Assembly: GCF_018614095.1 (NCBI RefSeq)
Contig: NZ_JAGGOY010000070.1
Coordinates: forward strand, 1 to 64,000
DNA from: Streptomyces sp. ISL-87
GTDB taxonomy: Bacteria > Actinomycetota > Actinomycetes > Streptomycetales > Streptomycetaceae
Reading direction: 5' to 3'
DNA: 64,000 nucleotides
Position numbers and translations under genes: made by a program. A model generated the notes under the pieces. It saw only the letters and a program-made list of their open reading frames with translations. It was not told the DNA's origin and ran no database searches. Of this stretch, positions 16,053 through 23,972 are shown one piece after another (the first letter of the stretch is position 1; the number at the start of each line of letters is the position of its first letter).

Positions 16053-18584
16053 CAGCTTCTGCACCGGCGCGTAGCGCAGCAGCAGCCGCTTCGGCTTGTC
16101 GTCCCCGAAGTCGATCGTGGCCAGCGCGTCCGCGCCCGCTCCCGCGACCGCCATGACGGTCCCGAGGCCGAACTGGTCGTGCGTGACCCGGTCTCCGACC
16201 AGCAGCGTGATGACCGGCTTGTCGGAGGCCCGGCGCGTCGCGAACCCGGACGGGCCCGACTTCGTACGCGACGAGGACAGGAAGGCCTCGGGCGAGGTGC
16301 CGAACGACGCCTTGCCGCCACCGCCTCCGGACGACGACCCGTACCCCGAGCCCGAGCCGCGCATCGGACCGGCCGGCTTCTGCGAGGCCCCCGTCCGCTT
16401 CCACTGCAGGTACTCGGCCGGGATCTCCTCCAGGAACCGCGACGGCGGGTTGTACGAGGGCGTCCCCCACGCACTGCGCATCGAGGACCGGGTCAGATAC
16501 AGCCGCTCCCGCGCACGCGTGATGCCCACGTAGGCGAGGCGGCGCTCCTCCTCCAGCTCCTTGGTCTGGCCCAGCGCGCGCATGTGCGGGAACACCCCGT
16601 CCTCCATGCCGGTCAGGAAGACCACCGGGAACTCCAGGCCCTTCGCGGTGTGCAGGGTCATCAACGTGATGACGCCGCTGCCGTCGGTGTCCTCGTCCGG
16701 GATCTGGTCGGAGTCGGCCACGAGGGCGACCTGTTCCAGGAACTCGGACAGGGTTCCCGGCCCGACGACCGGAGCGGTACCGTCCGCCGGTGCCTCGGCG
16801 GCCGCGGCCGCCCGCGCCTGCTCGAACTCCAGTGCCACCGCCGCCAGTTCCTGAAGGTTCTCGATCCGCGTCTCGTCCTGCGGGTCGGTCGACGCCTGGA
16901 GCTCGGCGAGGTAGCCCGTGCGCTCCAGCACCGCCTCTAGCACCACCGCCGGGCCGGCGCCCGACTCGACGATCGTGCGGAGCTCCTGCATCAGTACGTT
17001 GAACCGCTTCACGGCGTTGGTCGACCGCGCGGCCATGCCGAACGCCTCGTCCACCCGCCGCAGCGCCTGCGGGAAAGTGATCTTCTCGCGCATCGCGAGC
17101 GCGTCGATCATCGCTTCCGCGCGCTCGCCGATGCCGCGCTTGGGCACGTTCAGGATCCGGCGGAGCGGGACGTTGTCCTCCGGATTCGCCAGCACGCGCA
17201 GGTAGGCGAGGACGTCCCGGACCTCCTTGCGCTCGTAGAAGCGGACGCCGCCGACGACCTTGTAGGGGAGTCCGACGCGGATGAAGATCTCCTCGAACAC
17301 ACGCGACTGCGCGTTGGTCCGGTAGAAGATCGCGACATCGGCCGCCTTGGCGTCGCCGGCGTCCGTCAGCCGGTCGATCTCGTCGGCGACGAACTGCGCC
17401 TCGTCGTGCTCGGTGTCCGCGACATAGCCGGTGATGACGGCGCCGGTGCCGGCCTCGGTCCACAGGTTCTTGGCGCGGCGGTTCTCGTTGCGCTCGATGA
17501 CGGCGTTGGCCGCGGAGAGGATCGTCTGCGTGGAGCGGTAGTTCTGCTCCAGCAGGATCGTCGTCGCGTCCGCGTAGTCCTCCTCGAACTGGAGGATGTT
17601 GCGGATCGTCGCGCCGCGGAAGGCGTAGATCGACTGGTCGGCGTCACCCACCACGCACAGCTCGGCGGGCGGCAGGTCCGGATACCCGGTCCCGACCAGC
17701 TCGCGCACGAGCGTGTACTGCGCGTGGTTGGTGTCCTGGTACTCGTCCACCAGCACGTGCCGGAAGCGGCGCCGGTAGTGCTCGGCGACATCCGGGAACG
17801 CCTGGAGCAGGTGGACCGTGGTCATGATGATGTCGTCGAAGTCGAGGGCGTTGGCCTCGCGCAGCCGCGCCTGGTACATCGCGTACGCCTGCGCCACGGT
17901 CTTCTCGAAGCCGTCGACGGCCTGGTCCGCGAAGGCCTCGTCGTCTATCAGCTCGTTCTTCAGGTTGGAGATCTTGGCGCTGAAGGACTTGGGCGGGAAG
18001 CGCTTCGGGTCCAGGTCGAGGTCGCGGCAGACGAGCGCCATCAGGCGCTTCGAGTCGGCCGCGTCGTAGATCGAGAAGGACGAGGTGAAACCGAGCCGCT
18101 TGGACTCGCGGCGCAAGATGCGGACGCACGCGCTGTGGAAGGTCGACACCCACATCGCGTTGGCGCGCGGACCGACCAGGCCTTCGACGCGCTCCTTCAT
18201 CTCACCGGCGGCCTTGTTGGTGAAGGTGATCGCCAGGATCTGCCCGGGGTGGACGCCGCGCGCGGCCAGCAGGTGGCCGATGCGGTGGGTCAGCACCCTG
18301 GTCTTGCCGGAGCCGGCGCCGGCCACGATCAGCAGCGGGGAGCCGGCGTGCACCACGGCCGCGCGCTGCTCCGCGTTCAGCCCGTCCAGGAGCGCCGCCG
18401 GGTCGATGACGGGCTTGGGGGCGCCGTTGCGGTAGTACGCGTCCCCGCTCATGGGTACGTCGAACCGGCCCCCGAACAGGTCGTCCGCGCCCGCTTCCGG
18501 GGCGGCGTGGTCCTCGGGGGGCGGGGGGACCTCGTCGGAGGGGGTGAGGTCCGCCAGGAAACTGTCGTCAAAGAGGCTGCTCAT
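16050..18584 (-). CDS. pcrA: ATP-dependent DNA helicase PcrA/UvrD type
   Basis: An 844-residue superfamily 1A helicase that unwinds DNA 3' to 5' in repair and removes replication or transcription roadblocks. Walker A GAGSGKT is at residues 89-95, the Q-motif LNAEQRAAV comes just before, and motif II is DEYQDTN, followed by VVGDADQSIYAFRGA (motif III), ITLMTLHTAKGLEFPVV (motif V) and GITRARERLYL (motif VI). The C-terminal ~60 residues (LLVGDRVTHDQFGLGTVMAV) are the Tudor-like domain by which PcrA binds RNA polymerase. A Gly/Ser-rich linker lies before it. The N-terminal 60 residues are an acidic extension usual in actinobacteria. Confidence 0.97.
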   Translation of the reverse strand: MSSLFDDSFLADLTPSDEVPPPPEDHAAPEAGADDLFGGRFDVPMSGDAYYRNGAPKPVIDPAALLDGLNAEQRAAVVHAGSPLLIVAGAGSGKTRVLTHRIGHLLAARGVHPGQILAITFTNKAAGEMKERVEGLVGPRANAMWVSTFHSACVRILRRESKRLGFTSSFSIYDAADSKRLMALVCRDLDLDPKRFPPKSFSAKISNLKNELIDDEAFADQAVDGFEKTVAQAYAMYQARLREANALDFDDIIMTTVHLLQAFPDVAEHYRRRFRHVLVDEYQDTNHAQYTLVRELVGTGYPDLPPAELCVVGDADQSIYAFRGATIRNILQFEEDYADATTILLEQNYRSTQTILSAANAVIERNENRRAKNLWTEAGTGAVITGYVADTEHDEAQFVADEIDRLTDAGDAKAADVAIFYRTNAQSRVFEEIFIRVGLPYKVVGGVRFYERKEVRDVLAYLRVLANPEDNVPLRRILNVPKRGIGERAEAMIDALAMREKITFPQALRRVDEAFGMAARSTNAVKRFNVLMQELRTIVESGAGPAVVLEAVLERTGYLAELQASTDPQDETRIENLQELAAVALEFEQARAAAAAEAPADGTAPVVGPGTLSEFLEQVALVADSDQIPDEDTDGSGVITLMTLHTAKGLEFPVVFLTGMEDGVFPHMRALGQTKELEEERRLAYVGITRARERLYLTRSSMRSAWGTPSYNPPSRFLEEIPAEYLQWKRTGASQKPAGPMRGSGSGYGSSSGGGGGKASFGTSPEAFLSSSRTKSGPSGFATRRASDKPVITLLVGDRVTHDQFGLGTVMAVAGAGADALATIDFGDDKPKRLLLRYAPVQKL

Positions 18585-18596
18585 CGCATTCCGAGT

Positions 18597-18962
18597 CTAG
18601 GGGGCGGGACCGACAGCCGGTCCCGGCGCCGGAAAATTGCCGTCCCCGGGCCCCTGGCTGCCCGTGAGTACGAGCTCCAGCAGGCCGGGGAAGCGCCGTT
18701 CCAGATCGTCCCTGCGCAGGACCAGGTAGAGCCGGCGGCCTTGGGGCTGCTGGCAGATCACACCGCTCTCGCGCAGCGTCTTCAGGTGGTGGGTGACGCT
18801 CGACCTGGGCAGGTCCGGCACGACCTCACCGCAGAACGCCGCCTCGCCGGAGGCGAGCTTGCGGACGATCTCCAGCCGGGCGGGGTGCCCGAGCGCCGCG
18901 AGGACCTCGACGAGTTCGATCCGGTCGGCGTCGGGGTGGGTCAGATCAGCAGCGGCGGCCAT
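18597..18962 (-). CDS. ArsR-family winged-helix repressor
   Basis: A 121-residue ArsR/SmtB-type regulator. The winged helix is evident: LAALGHPARLEIVRKL, then the recognition helix PRSSVTHHLKTLRESGVI and the wing PQGRRLYLVLR. The metal-site cysteines of classical ArsR (ELCVCD) are absent; a single Cys in AAFCGEV remains, so it probably senses an organic ligand. The ATG at 18962 is the natural start. It faces the alpha/beta-hydrolase gene across a region with one perfect 15-bp palindrome plus a third half-site, so it very likely represses both itself and the hydrolase. Confidence 0.92.
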   Translation of the reverse strand: MAAAADLTHPDADRIELVEVLAALGHPARLEIVRKLASGEAAFCGEVVPDLPRSSVTHHLKTLRESGVICQQPQGRRLYLVLRRDDLERRFPGLLELVLTGSQGPGDGNFPAPGPAVGPAP

Positions 18963-18977
18963 GCCATCACTGTACGC

Positions 18978-19065
18978 AGATCTCGTACGGACTCGTACTG
19001 GCTCGGACGGCCATTGCCAGATTGTTCGAAGATCTCGTACAGTCCAACCATACGAGATCTTCGAA
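18978..19065. promoter_or_regulatory. operator palindrome of the ArsR regulator/hydrolase pair
   Basis: A perfect inverted repeat has arms TTCGAAGATCTCGTA (19025-19039) and TACGAGATCTTCGAA (19051-19065) separated by 11 bases. A third AGATCTCGTA copy is at 18978-18987, immediately before the regulator start. The arms lie 55-95 bases before the hydrolase start. The spacing and placement fit an ArsR dimer operator controlling both divergent genes. Confidence 0.85.
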
Positions 19066-19119
19066 TGAAGCTCCGGCCGCATCCGCATGCATGCCCACCC
19101 GCCTACGTGAGGACACCCC

Positions 19120-20064
19120 GTGCCCGACACCTCCCGCTTCGACGACGCCACCCTCGCCGCCTCCCTCGACGGCGGCTTCACCAGCCGGCACGCCGAGGTC
19201 AACGGCACCCGCCTGCACTTCGTGGACAGTGGCGACAGCGACAGCGACAGCGGCCGCGGCCGCGGCCGCGACCGCGACCGCGACCGCGACCGCGAGACGC
19301 TCGTCCTGCTCGGCGGCTGGCCGCAGACCTGGTGGCAGTGGCACAAGGTGATGCCGGCCCTCGCCCGCCGGTTCCGGGTGATCGCCGTGGACCTGCGCGG
19401 CATGGGCGGCTCCGCCAAGCCCGAGGGCGGCTACGACAAGAGGACGATGGCCGCGGACATCAACGCCCTCCTCACCCACCTCGGCATCGAGTCCGCACAC
19501 GTGGTCGGCCACGACATCGGCGCGATGGTCGCCTACGCCCATGCCGCCAACCACCCCGAGTCCACCAGCCGGGTCGTCCTCCTCGACGTCGCGCACCCCG
19601 ACCCGGAATGGGCCCGGCTGACGCTGCTCCCCGAGCAGGGGGCCCGGCACAAGTGGTGGTTCGCCTTCAACCAGGTGCAGGGCCTCCCCGAGCAGCTGCT
19701 CGCCGACCGGTACCACCACCTCCTGGACTGGCTGTTCGCCAACGCCTCCGCCGACCCCACCGCCATCGACGCCCACTCCCGCGCGGTCTACGCCGAGGCG
19801 TACAACTCCCCCGACGCGATCCGGGCGTCCAACGGCTGGTACCGCGCCTTCGTCCAGGACATCGCCGACCTCGCGACGTACACCCCGGTCAGCACCCCGC
19901 TGCTCGCGCTCGGCGGCGAGTACGCCAACTACGCGCAGCTGACGACCGCCGTCCCGAAGCTCGGCACCGACACCCGGGTCGTCCGCGTGGACGGCAGCGG
20001 CCACTACTTCCCGGAGGAGCGGCCGGAGATCGTCCTGGAGGAGCTGCTCCGCTTCCTGGGCTGA
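19120..20064 (+). CDS. alpha/beta hydrolase (epoxide hydrolase-like)
   Basis: A 314-residue alpha/beta hydrolase. The oxyanion segment is LLGGWPQTWWQWHKVMP, followed by VDLRGMGGSAKP and the nucleophile elbow VVGHDIGAMVAY, where Asp sits in the nucleophile position (GHDIG), as in epoxide hydrolases and haloalkane dehalogenases. The catalytic His is in GSGHYFPEE near the C-terminus. Near residue 45 there is a low-complexity insert of Ser-Asp, Gly-Arg and Asp-Arg dipeptides encoded by hexamer repeats, between two beta strands of the N-terminal sheet. The start is GTG at 19120. It is probably repressed by the divergent ArsR protein. Confidence 0.92.
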   Translation: MPDTSRFDDATLAASLDGGFTSRHAEVNGTRLHFVDSGDSDSDSGRGRGRDRDRDRDRETLVLLGGWPQTWWQWHKVMPALARRFRVIAVDLRGMGGSAKPEGGYDKRTMAADINALLTHLGIESAHVVGHDIGAMVAYAHAANHPESTSRVVLLDVAHPDPEWARLTLLPEQGARHKWWFAFNQVQGLPEQLLADRYHHLLDWLFANASADPTAIDAHSRAVYAEAYNSPDAIRASNGWYRAFVQDIADLATYTPVSTPLLALGGEYANYAQLTTAVPKLGTDTRVVRVDGSGHYFPEERPEIVLEELLRFLG

Positions 20065-20110
20065 CCGCCCGACCGCCCGCCTGACCGCCCGACCGCCCGC
20101 CTGACCGCCC
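20061..20110 (+). repeat. 20-bp tandem repeat over the hydrolase stop codon
   Basis: CTGACCGCCCGACCGCCCGC occurs at 20061-20080 and 20081-20100 and again in part from 20101. The first copy contains the hydrolase TGA stop (20062-20064), so the stop is duplicated with it. Confidence 0.85.
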
Positions 20111-20170
20111 GCACTCCCACCCGCACTCCTGCTCGAAATCCGCTGACAGGCACCCCGTACGCTCGACCGC

Positions 20171-20524
20171 ATGGACGTACTCATCAATGTCTTCATCGGC
20201 CTGCACATCATCGGAATCGCCTCGCTGCTGGGCGGCTTCCTGACCCAGATGAAGGCGATGAGCGCCGGCACCGCCCGCTTCGTGCCGGCGATGCTGCACG
20301 GCGCGCTGACCATGCTCGTCACCGGCGTACTCCTCGTCGGCTTCCGCGAGATGGACGGCGGCTCCGTCAACAACATCAAGATCGGCGTGAAGCTGGCGAT
20401 CCTCTTCGTCATCCTCGCCCTCGTATACGTCAAGCGGGACGAGGAGCGGGTGGAGAAGGCACTGTTCGGCGCGGTCGGCGGCCTGACCGTGGTCAACATC
20501 TTCATCGCCGTTCTCTGGCGCTGA
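20171..20524 (+). CDS. small four-helix integral membrane protein
   Basis: A 117-residue protein with about four hydrophobic helices: VLINVFIGLHIIGIASLLGG, VPAMLHGALTMLVTGVLLVG, IGVKLAILFVILALVYVK and LFGAVGGLTVVNIFIAVLW, joined by short charged loops. The pattern with early HIIG and central HG residues recalls the small membrane proteins of the CopD/YjfL-like group, but I recognise no catalytic motif. It stands alone between the hydrolase and NlpC/P60 genes. Function is unknown. Confidence 0.85.
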   Translation: MDVLINVFIGLHIIGIASLLGGFLTQMKAMSAGTARFVPAMLHGALTMLVTGVLLVGFREMDGGSVNNIKIGVKLAILFVILALVYVKRDEERVEKALFGAVGGLTVVNIFIAVLWR

Positions 20525-20673
20525 CCCGGACCGGTCGGATCACGGTGCCATCCGGCCGGATGCGGCCGGATCCAACCGCATCCGGTCACTTCGGATCATC
20601 ACGTCATCCACCCGTTACCTTTAGGTCTAGCGTCCTCCTCCAAGCACCGACAGAGGAAGGACGTGAGGCCCGC

Positions 20674-21762
20674 GTGGCCAGTCATCGAAAGCCCAGGCAG
20701 CGCCCGCTCTCCGGGGGCACGGTACGGACCGCCGCCACCCTCGCCCTTGCGGGCGCTGCCACCGCCACCGCCTTCGAAGGCACCTCCCAGGCCGACCCGC
20801 AGCTCACCCCCGCCCAGGTCAAGGCAGAGGTGGACCGGCTCTACGAGGAGGCCGAGGAGGCGACCGAGCAGTACAACGGGGCGAAGGAGAAGGCCGAAGA
20901 GGCCCAGCGCGCGCTGACCACCCTCCGCGACGAGACCGCCCGCAAGACCGACCGGATCAACACCGCCCGCAGCGCGCTCGGTTCACTGGCGGCCACCCAG
21001 TACCGCACCGGAAGCCTCGGCACCGCGGTCCAGCTGGCCATGGCGGACAACCCCCAGGAGTACCTGGACCGGTCCTCCTTCATCACCCGCGCCGGGGACC
21101 GCAACGCCGCCGAGATCAGCTCGGTACGCCACCAGCTCGACGAGGTCCAGCAGCTCCGCGACAAGGCCGCCGGGCAGCTCGCCGAGCTCCGCGCCCGGCA
21201 GAGCGAACTCGCCGAGCACAAGGCCGTCATCGAGGGAAAACTCAGCACCGCCAAGCGGCTGCTGGCCCGCCTCACCGCTGAACAGCGGGCCGCCTACGAG
21301 GCCCAGGCCGGCGGCGAGACCCCCGCCGCCCCCTCCGCCGGCGGCCACGCCCGCACCGCCGCCCCCACCACCCGCACCGGGACCGGCGCCCCGAACCTGC
21401 CCCCCTCCGACGGCTCCCGCGCCGCCCGCGCCGTGTCCTTCGCGTACGGGGCGATCGGCAAGCCGTACGTCTGGGGCGCGACGGGGCCGGGCTCGTTCGA
21501 CTGCTCAGGCCTGGCCCAGGCGGCCTGGCGCTCGGCCGGTGTCTCCCTGCCGCGCACCACCTACACGCAGATCAACGCCGGACAGCGGGTCTCCCGCGAC
21601 CAGCTGGCCCCCGGCGACCTGGTGTTCTTCTACTCCGGGGTGACGCACGTCGGCATCTACATCGGCAACGGCCAGATGATCCACGCCCCGCGCCCCGGCT
21701 CCACGGTCCGGGTGGCCCCGATCGACTCCATGCCCTTGGCCGGCGCCGCCCGCCCCGCGTAG
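20674..21762 (+). CDS. secreted NlpC/P60 peptidoglycan hydrolase
   Basis: A 362-residue exported hydrolase. A signal peptide (Arg-rich start, then TAATLALAGAATATAFEG) is followed by a long coiled coil (about 45-210, Glu/Lys/Ala-rich), a Pro/Thr/Ala linker, and a C-terminal NlpC/P60 cysteine peptidase domain. Catalytic C277 is in FDCSGLAQ, with His325 in VTHVGIYIG and H337 in MIHAPRPG. This is the RipA/CwlO arrangement, which cleaves D-Glu/mDAP bonds. GTG at 20674 (VASHRKPR) with GAGG upstream is the likely start rather than the longer frame. The upstream 149 bases contain overlapping CATCCGGCCGGATGCGG inverted repeats. Confidence 0.93.
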   Translation: MASHRKPRQRPLSGGTVRTAATLALAGAATATAFEGTSQADPQLTPAQVKAEVDRLYEEAEEATEQYNGAKEKAEEAQRALTTLRDETARKTDRINTARSALGSLAATQYRTGSLGTAVQLAMADNPQEYLDRSSFITRAGDRNAAEISSVRHQLDEVQQLRDKAAGQLAELRARQSELAEHKAVIEGKLSTAKRLLARLTAEQRAAYEAQAGGETPAAPSAGGHARTAAPTTRTGTGAPNLPPSDGSRAARAVSFAYGAIGKPYVWGATGPGSFDCSGLAQAAWRSAGVSLPRTTYTQINAGQRVSRDQLAPGDLVFFYSGVTHVGIYIGNGQMIHAPRPGSTVRVAPIDSMPLAGAARPA

Positions 21763-21822
21763 ACCGCCCCGCGCCGCCCGCCCCGCGTAGACCGCCCGCC
21801 CCGCGTAACCGAGCAGGCGGTC

Positions 21823-21858
21823 GTCACACCAGGCGTCACACCAGGCGTCACACCAGGC
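21823..21858 (-). repeat. three 12-bp tandem repeats, each carrying an in-frame stop
   Basis: GTCACACCAGGC occurs three times without gaps. On the minus strand each unit reads CGC CTG GTG TGA, the last three codons and stop of the response regulator, so the stop codon is present three times in the same frame. Confidence 0.92.
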
Positions 21859-22540
21859 GTCGCGCCGTGGCCCACCGCGTCAGCTCGTGCCGGTTCGACA
21901 GCTGGAGCTTGCGCAGGACCGCCGAGACGTGCGACTCAACCGTCTTGACGGAGATGAAGAGCTGCTTGGCGATCTCCTTGTACGCGTACCCGCGCGCGAT
22001 GAGCCGCAGTACCTCGCGCTCGCGCTGCGTGAGCCGGTCCAGGTCCTCGTCCACCGGCGGCGCGTCCGTCGAGGCGAAGGCGTCGAGCACGAAGCCCGCC
22101 AGCCGCGGCGAGAACACCGCGTCCCCGTCCTGGACCCGGAAGACCGAGTCCACCAGGTCGCTACCGGTGATGGTCTTGGTGACGTAGCCGCGCGCGCCGC
22201 CCCGGATGACCCCGATGACGTCCTCGGCCGCGTCCGACACCGACAGCGCCAGGAACCGCACCGGGTTCTCGGCCGCCGCCATCAGCGGGGCGCAGCGCCG
22301 CAGCACCTCGACCCCGCCGCCGCCCGGCAGGTGCACGTCGAGGAGCACCACCTCGGGGCGGGTGGCGGTGATGACGGTGACGGCCTGGTCCACGTCGGCC
22401 GCCTCGCCGACGACCTCGACGCCGGTCCGGGCGGTCTCGCCGATCTCGGCCTGCACTCCGGTGCGGAACATCCGGTGGTCGTCGACGAGCACCACCCGGA
22501 CCCGCCTGCCCGCCTCGGCCACTGCGTTCTCCTCGGTCAT
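21848..22540 (-). CDS. NarL/LuxR-family response regulator (PspC-kinase partner)
   Basis: A 230-residue response regulator. The receiver domain has the acidic pair VDDHRMFR (residues 20-21) and the phospho-acceptor D68 in VVLLDVHLPGG. The C-terminal LuxR-type helix-turn-helix begins LTQREREVLRLIARG and continues YKEIAKQLFISVKTVESHVS. Its ATG overlaps the kinase stop codon as ATGA, so kinase and regulator are translationally coupled. The combination with PspC proteins resembles LiaR-type envelope stress systems; targets are probably the adjoining divergent PspC gene and itself. Confidence 0.95.
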   Translation of the reverse strand: MTEENAVAEAGRRVRVVLVDDHRMFRTGVQAEIGETARTGVEVVGEAADVDQAVTVITATRPEVVLLDVHLPGGGGVEVLRRCAPLMAAAENPVRFLALSVSDAAEDVIGVIRGGARGYVTKTITGSDLVDSVFRVQDGDAVFSPRLAGFVLDAFASTDAPPVDEDLDRLTQREREVLRLIARGYAYKEIAKQLFISVKTVESHVSAVLRKLQLSNRHELTRWATARRLV

Positions 22541-23856
22541 GCTGCGTTCGCCGCCCTCTCCATCTCCAGCTCGACTTCCGTGCCGCCGTCGGGCGCGGAC
22601 CGCAGCCGTGCGGTCCCGCCGTTGCGCTGCATCCGGCCGATGATCGATTCTCGTACGCCCATCCGGTCGTCCGGTACCGCGTCGATGTCGAAGCCCGGTC
22701 CCCGGTCCCGTACGGACACGAACACCATCCGCCCCTCCACCTCGGCGTACACCTGCACCGGCCCGCCCTCGCCACCGTACTTCGCGGCGTTGACCATCGC
22801 CTCGCGCGCGGCCTGGATCTGCGCCCCCAGCTTCTCGTCCAGCGGGCAGTCGCCGACGATGACGACCTCGATCGGAACGCCGTGGTGGTCCTCCACCTCG
22901 GCGGCGGTCTTCTTGACGGCCTCGGCCAGCGTGGCCGGCGCCTCGGCCTCGTCCTTGCCGGTGCCCTCCGGCTTGTAGAGCCAGTTCCGCAGCTCCCGCT
23001 CCTGGGCACGCGCGAGGCGGCGTACCTCGCCCGCGTCCTCCGCGTTGCGCTGGATCAGGGTGAGGGTGTGCAGCACCGAGTCGTGCACGTGGGCGGCGAC
23101 CTCGGCGCGCTCCTGGGCGCGGATGCGCATCAGGCGTTCCTCGGAGAGGTCCTGGGTCATCCGGATCAGCCAGGGGCCGGCGAGCAGGGCCACGCCGACG
23201 AGGACGGCGAGGGTGGCGGTGAGTACGTTGCCCAGCTGGGCCGCGGAGCCCCGTACGACGATGAACACCGTGAGGCCCACGCCGACCAGCGCGACCCCCG
23301 CGAACCCCCGGGCGACCTGGAGCAGCCGCCCGTGACTCCCGGCGGCCGCGCCCCAGTGGGCCCGCCGGGCGTTGTCGGCCTGCCGCCATACGAGCACCAC
23401 ACCGGCGCCGACCAGCAGCGTCGGCCACACGTACCGGCCGGACGTACCGCCGACCTGGACCTGGGAGATGAAGATCCCGGCGCCGACGCACAGCGCGATC
23501 AGCGCGGCGATCTGCCCCTTGTCGGGTTTGCGCAGGCGCCGGCTGCCGTCGGCGAGGGTTTCGAAGAAGGAGCGGTGTCCGGTGCCGCCGCCCACGCCGA
23601 GCGGTACGAAGACCCAGAACGCGGCATACAGCAGCACGCCCAGCCCGTCGCCCCACATGAACAGGCCGAGGAACGCGAGCCGGACCCAGATCACCGGCAG
23701 CCCGAGGTGTCCGGCGAGGCCGCGCGCGACTCCGCCGAGCATCCGGCCGTCAGCGCTGCGGTAGAGCTTGCGCGGCGGCGCTTCGGAGCCCGGCGGGGGC
23801 TCCGATGCGTGCGGGATACGGGGAGCGGCGGCTACGGGCATGTCACTGATGGTCAC
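22537..23856 (-). CDS. PspC-domain sensor histidine kinase
   Basis: A 439-residue kinase with an N-terminal PspC domain (about 30-90, KLYRSADGRMLGGVARGLAG) fused to several membrane helices and a NarX/DesK-type HisKA_3 segment (phospho-His in AAHVHDSVLHTLTLIQ), then an HATPase domain with N-box REAMVNAAKYGG and G-box DRGPGFD. The PspC domain as input suggests it senses membrane or envelope stress. GTG at 23856 is the likely start; ATG at 23841 is possible. It is divergent from a second PspC gene, across 116 bases, and coupled to its response regulator. Confidence 0.95.
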   Translation of the reverse strand: MTISDMPVAAAPRIPHASEPPPGSEAPPRKLYRSADGRMLGGVARGLAGHLGLPVIWVRLAFLGLFMWGDGLGVLLYAAFWVFVPLGVGGGTGHRSFFETLADGSRRLRKPDKGQIAALIALCVGAGIFISQVQVGGTSGRYVWPTLLVGAGVVLVWRQADNARRAHWGAAAGSHGRLLQVARGFAGVALVGVGLTVFIVVRGSAAQLGNVLTATLAVLVGVALLAGPWLIRMTQDLSEERLMRIRAQERAEVAAHVHDSVLHTLTLIQRNAEDAGEVRRLARAQERELRNWLYKPEGTGKDEAEAPATLAEAVKKTAAEVEDHHGVPIEVVIVGDCPLDEKLGAQIQAAREAMVNAAKYGGEGGPVQVYAEVEGRMVFVSVRDRGPGFDIDAVPDDRMGVRESIIGRMQRNGGTARLRSAPDGGTEVELEMERAANAA

Positions 23857-23972
23857 ACGCGCGAGGGGCGCGGGGCATCAGGGCAGCCCCCCACTTCGGC
23901 CCGGGGGATATCAGGGTTGCACCAGGGTAGGGCCCGATGCCGCGGGGTCCGGCGGCCCGTCACCATGGACGC

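Noticed and set aside
17406..20084. An 892-codon plus-strand open frame antisense to pcrA and overlapping the ArsR gene and hydrolase.
   Set aside because: It is a base-composition shadow with Arg/Pro/Val-rich translation and no domain, and pcrA and the hydrolase are certain genes.
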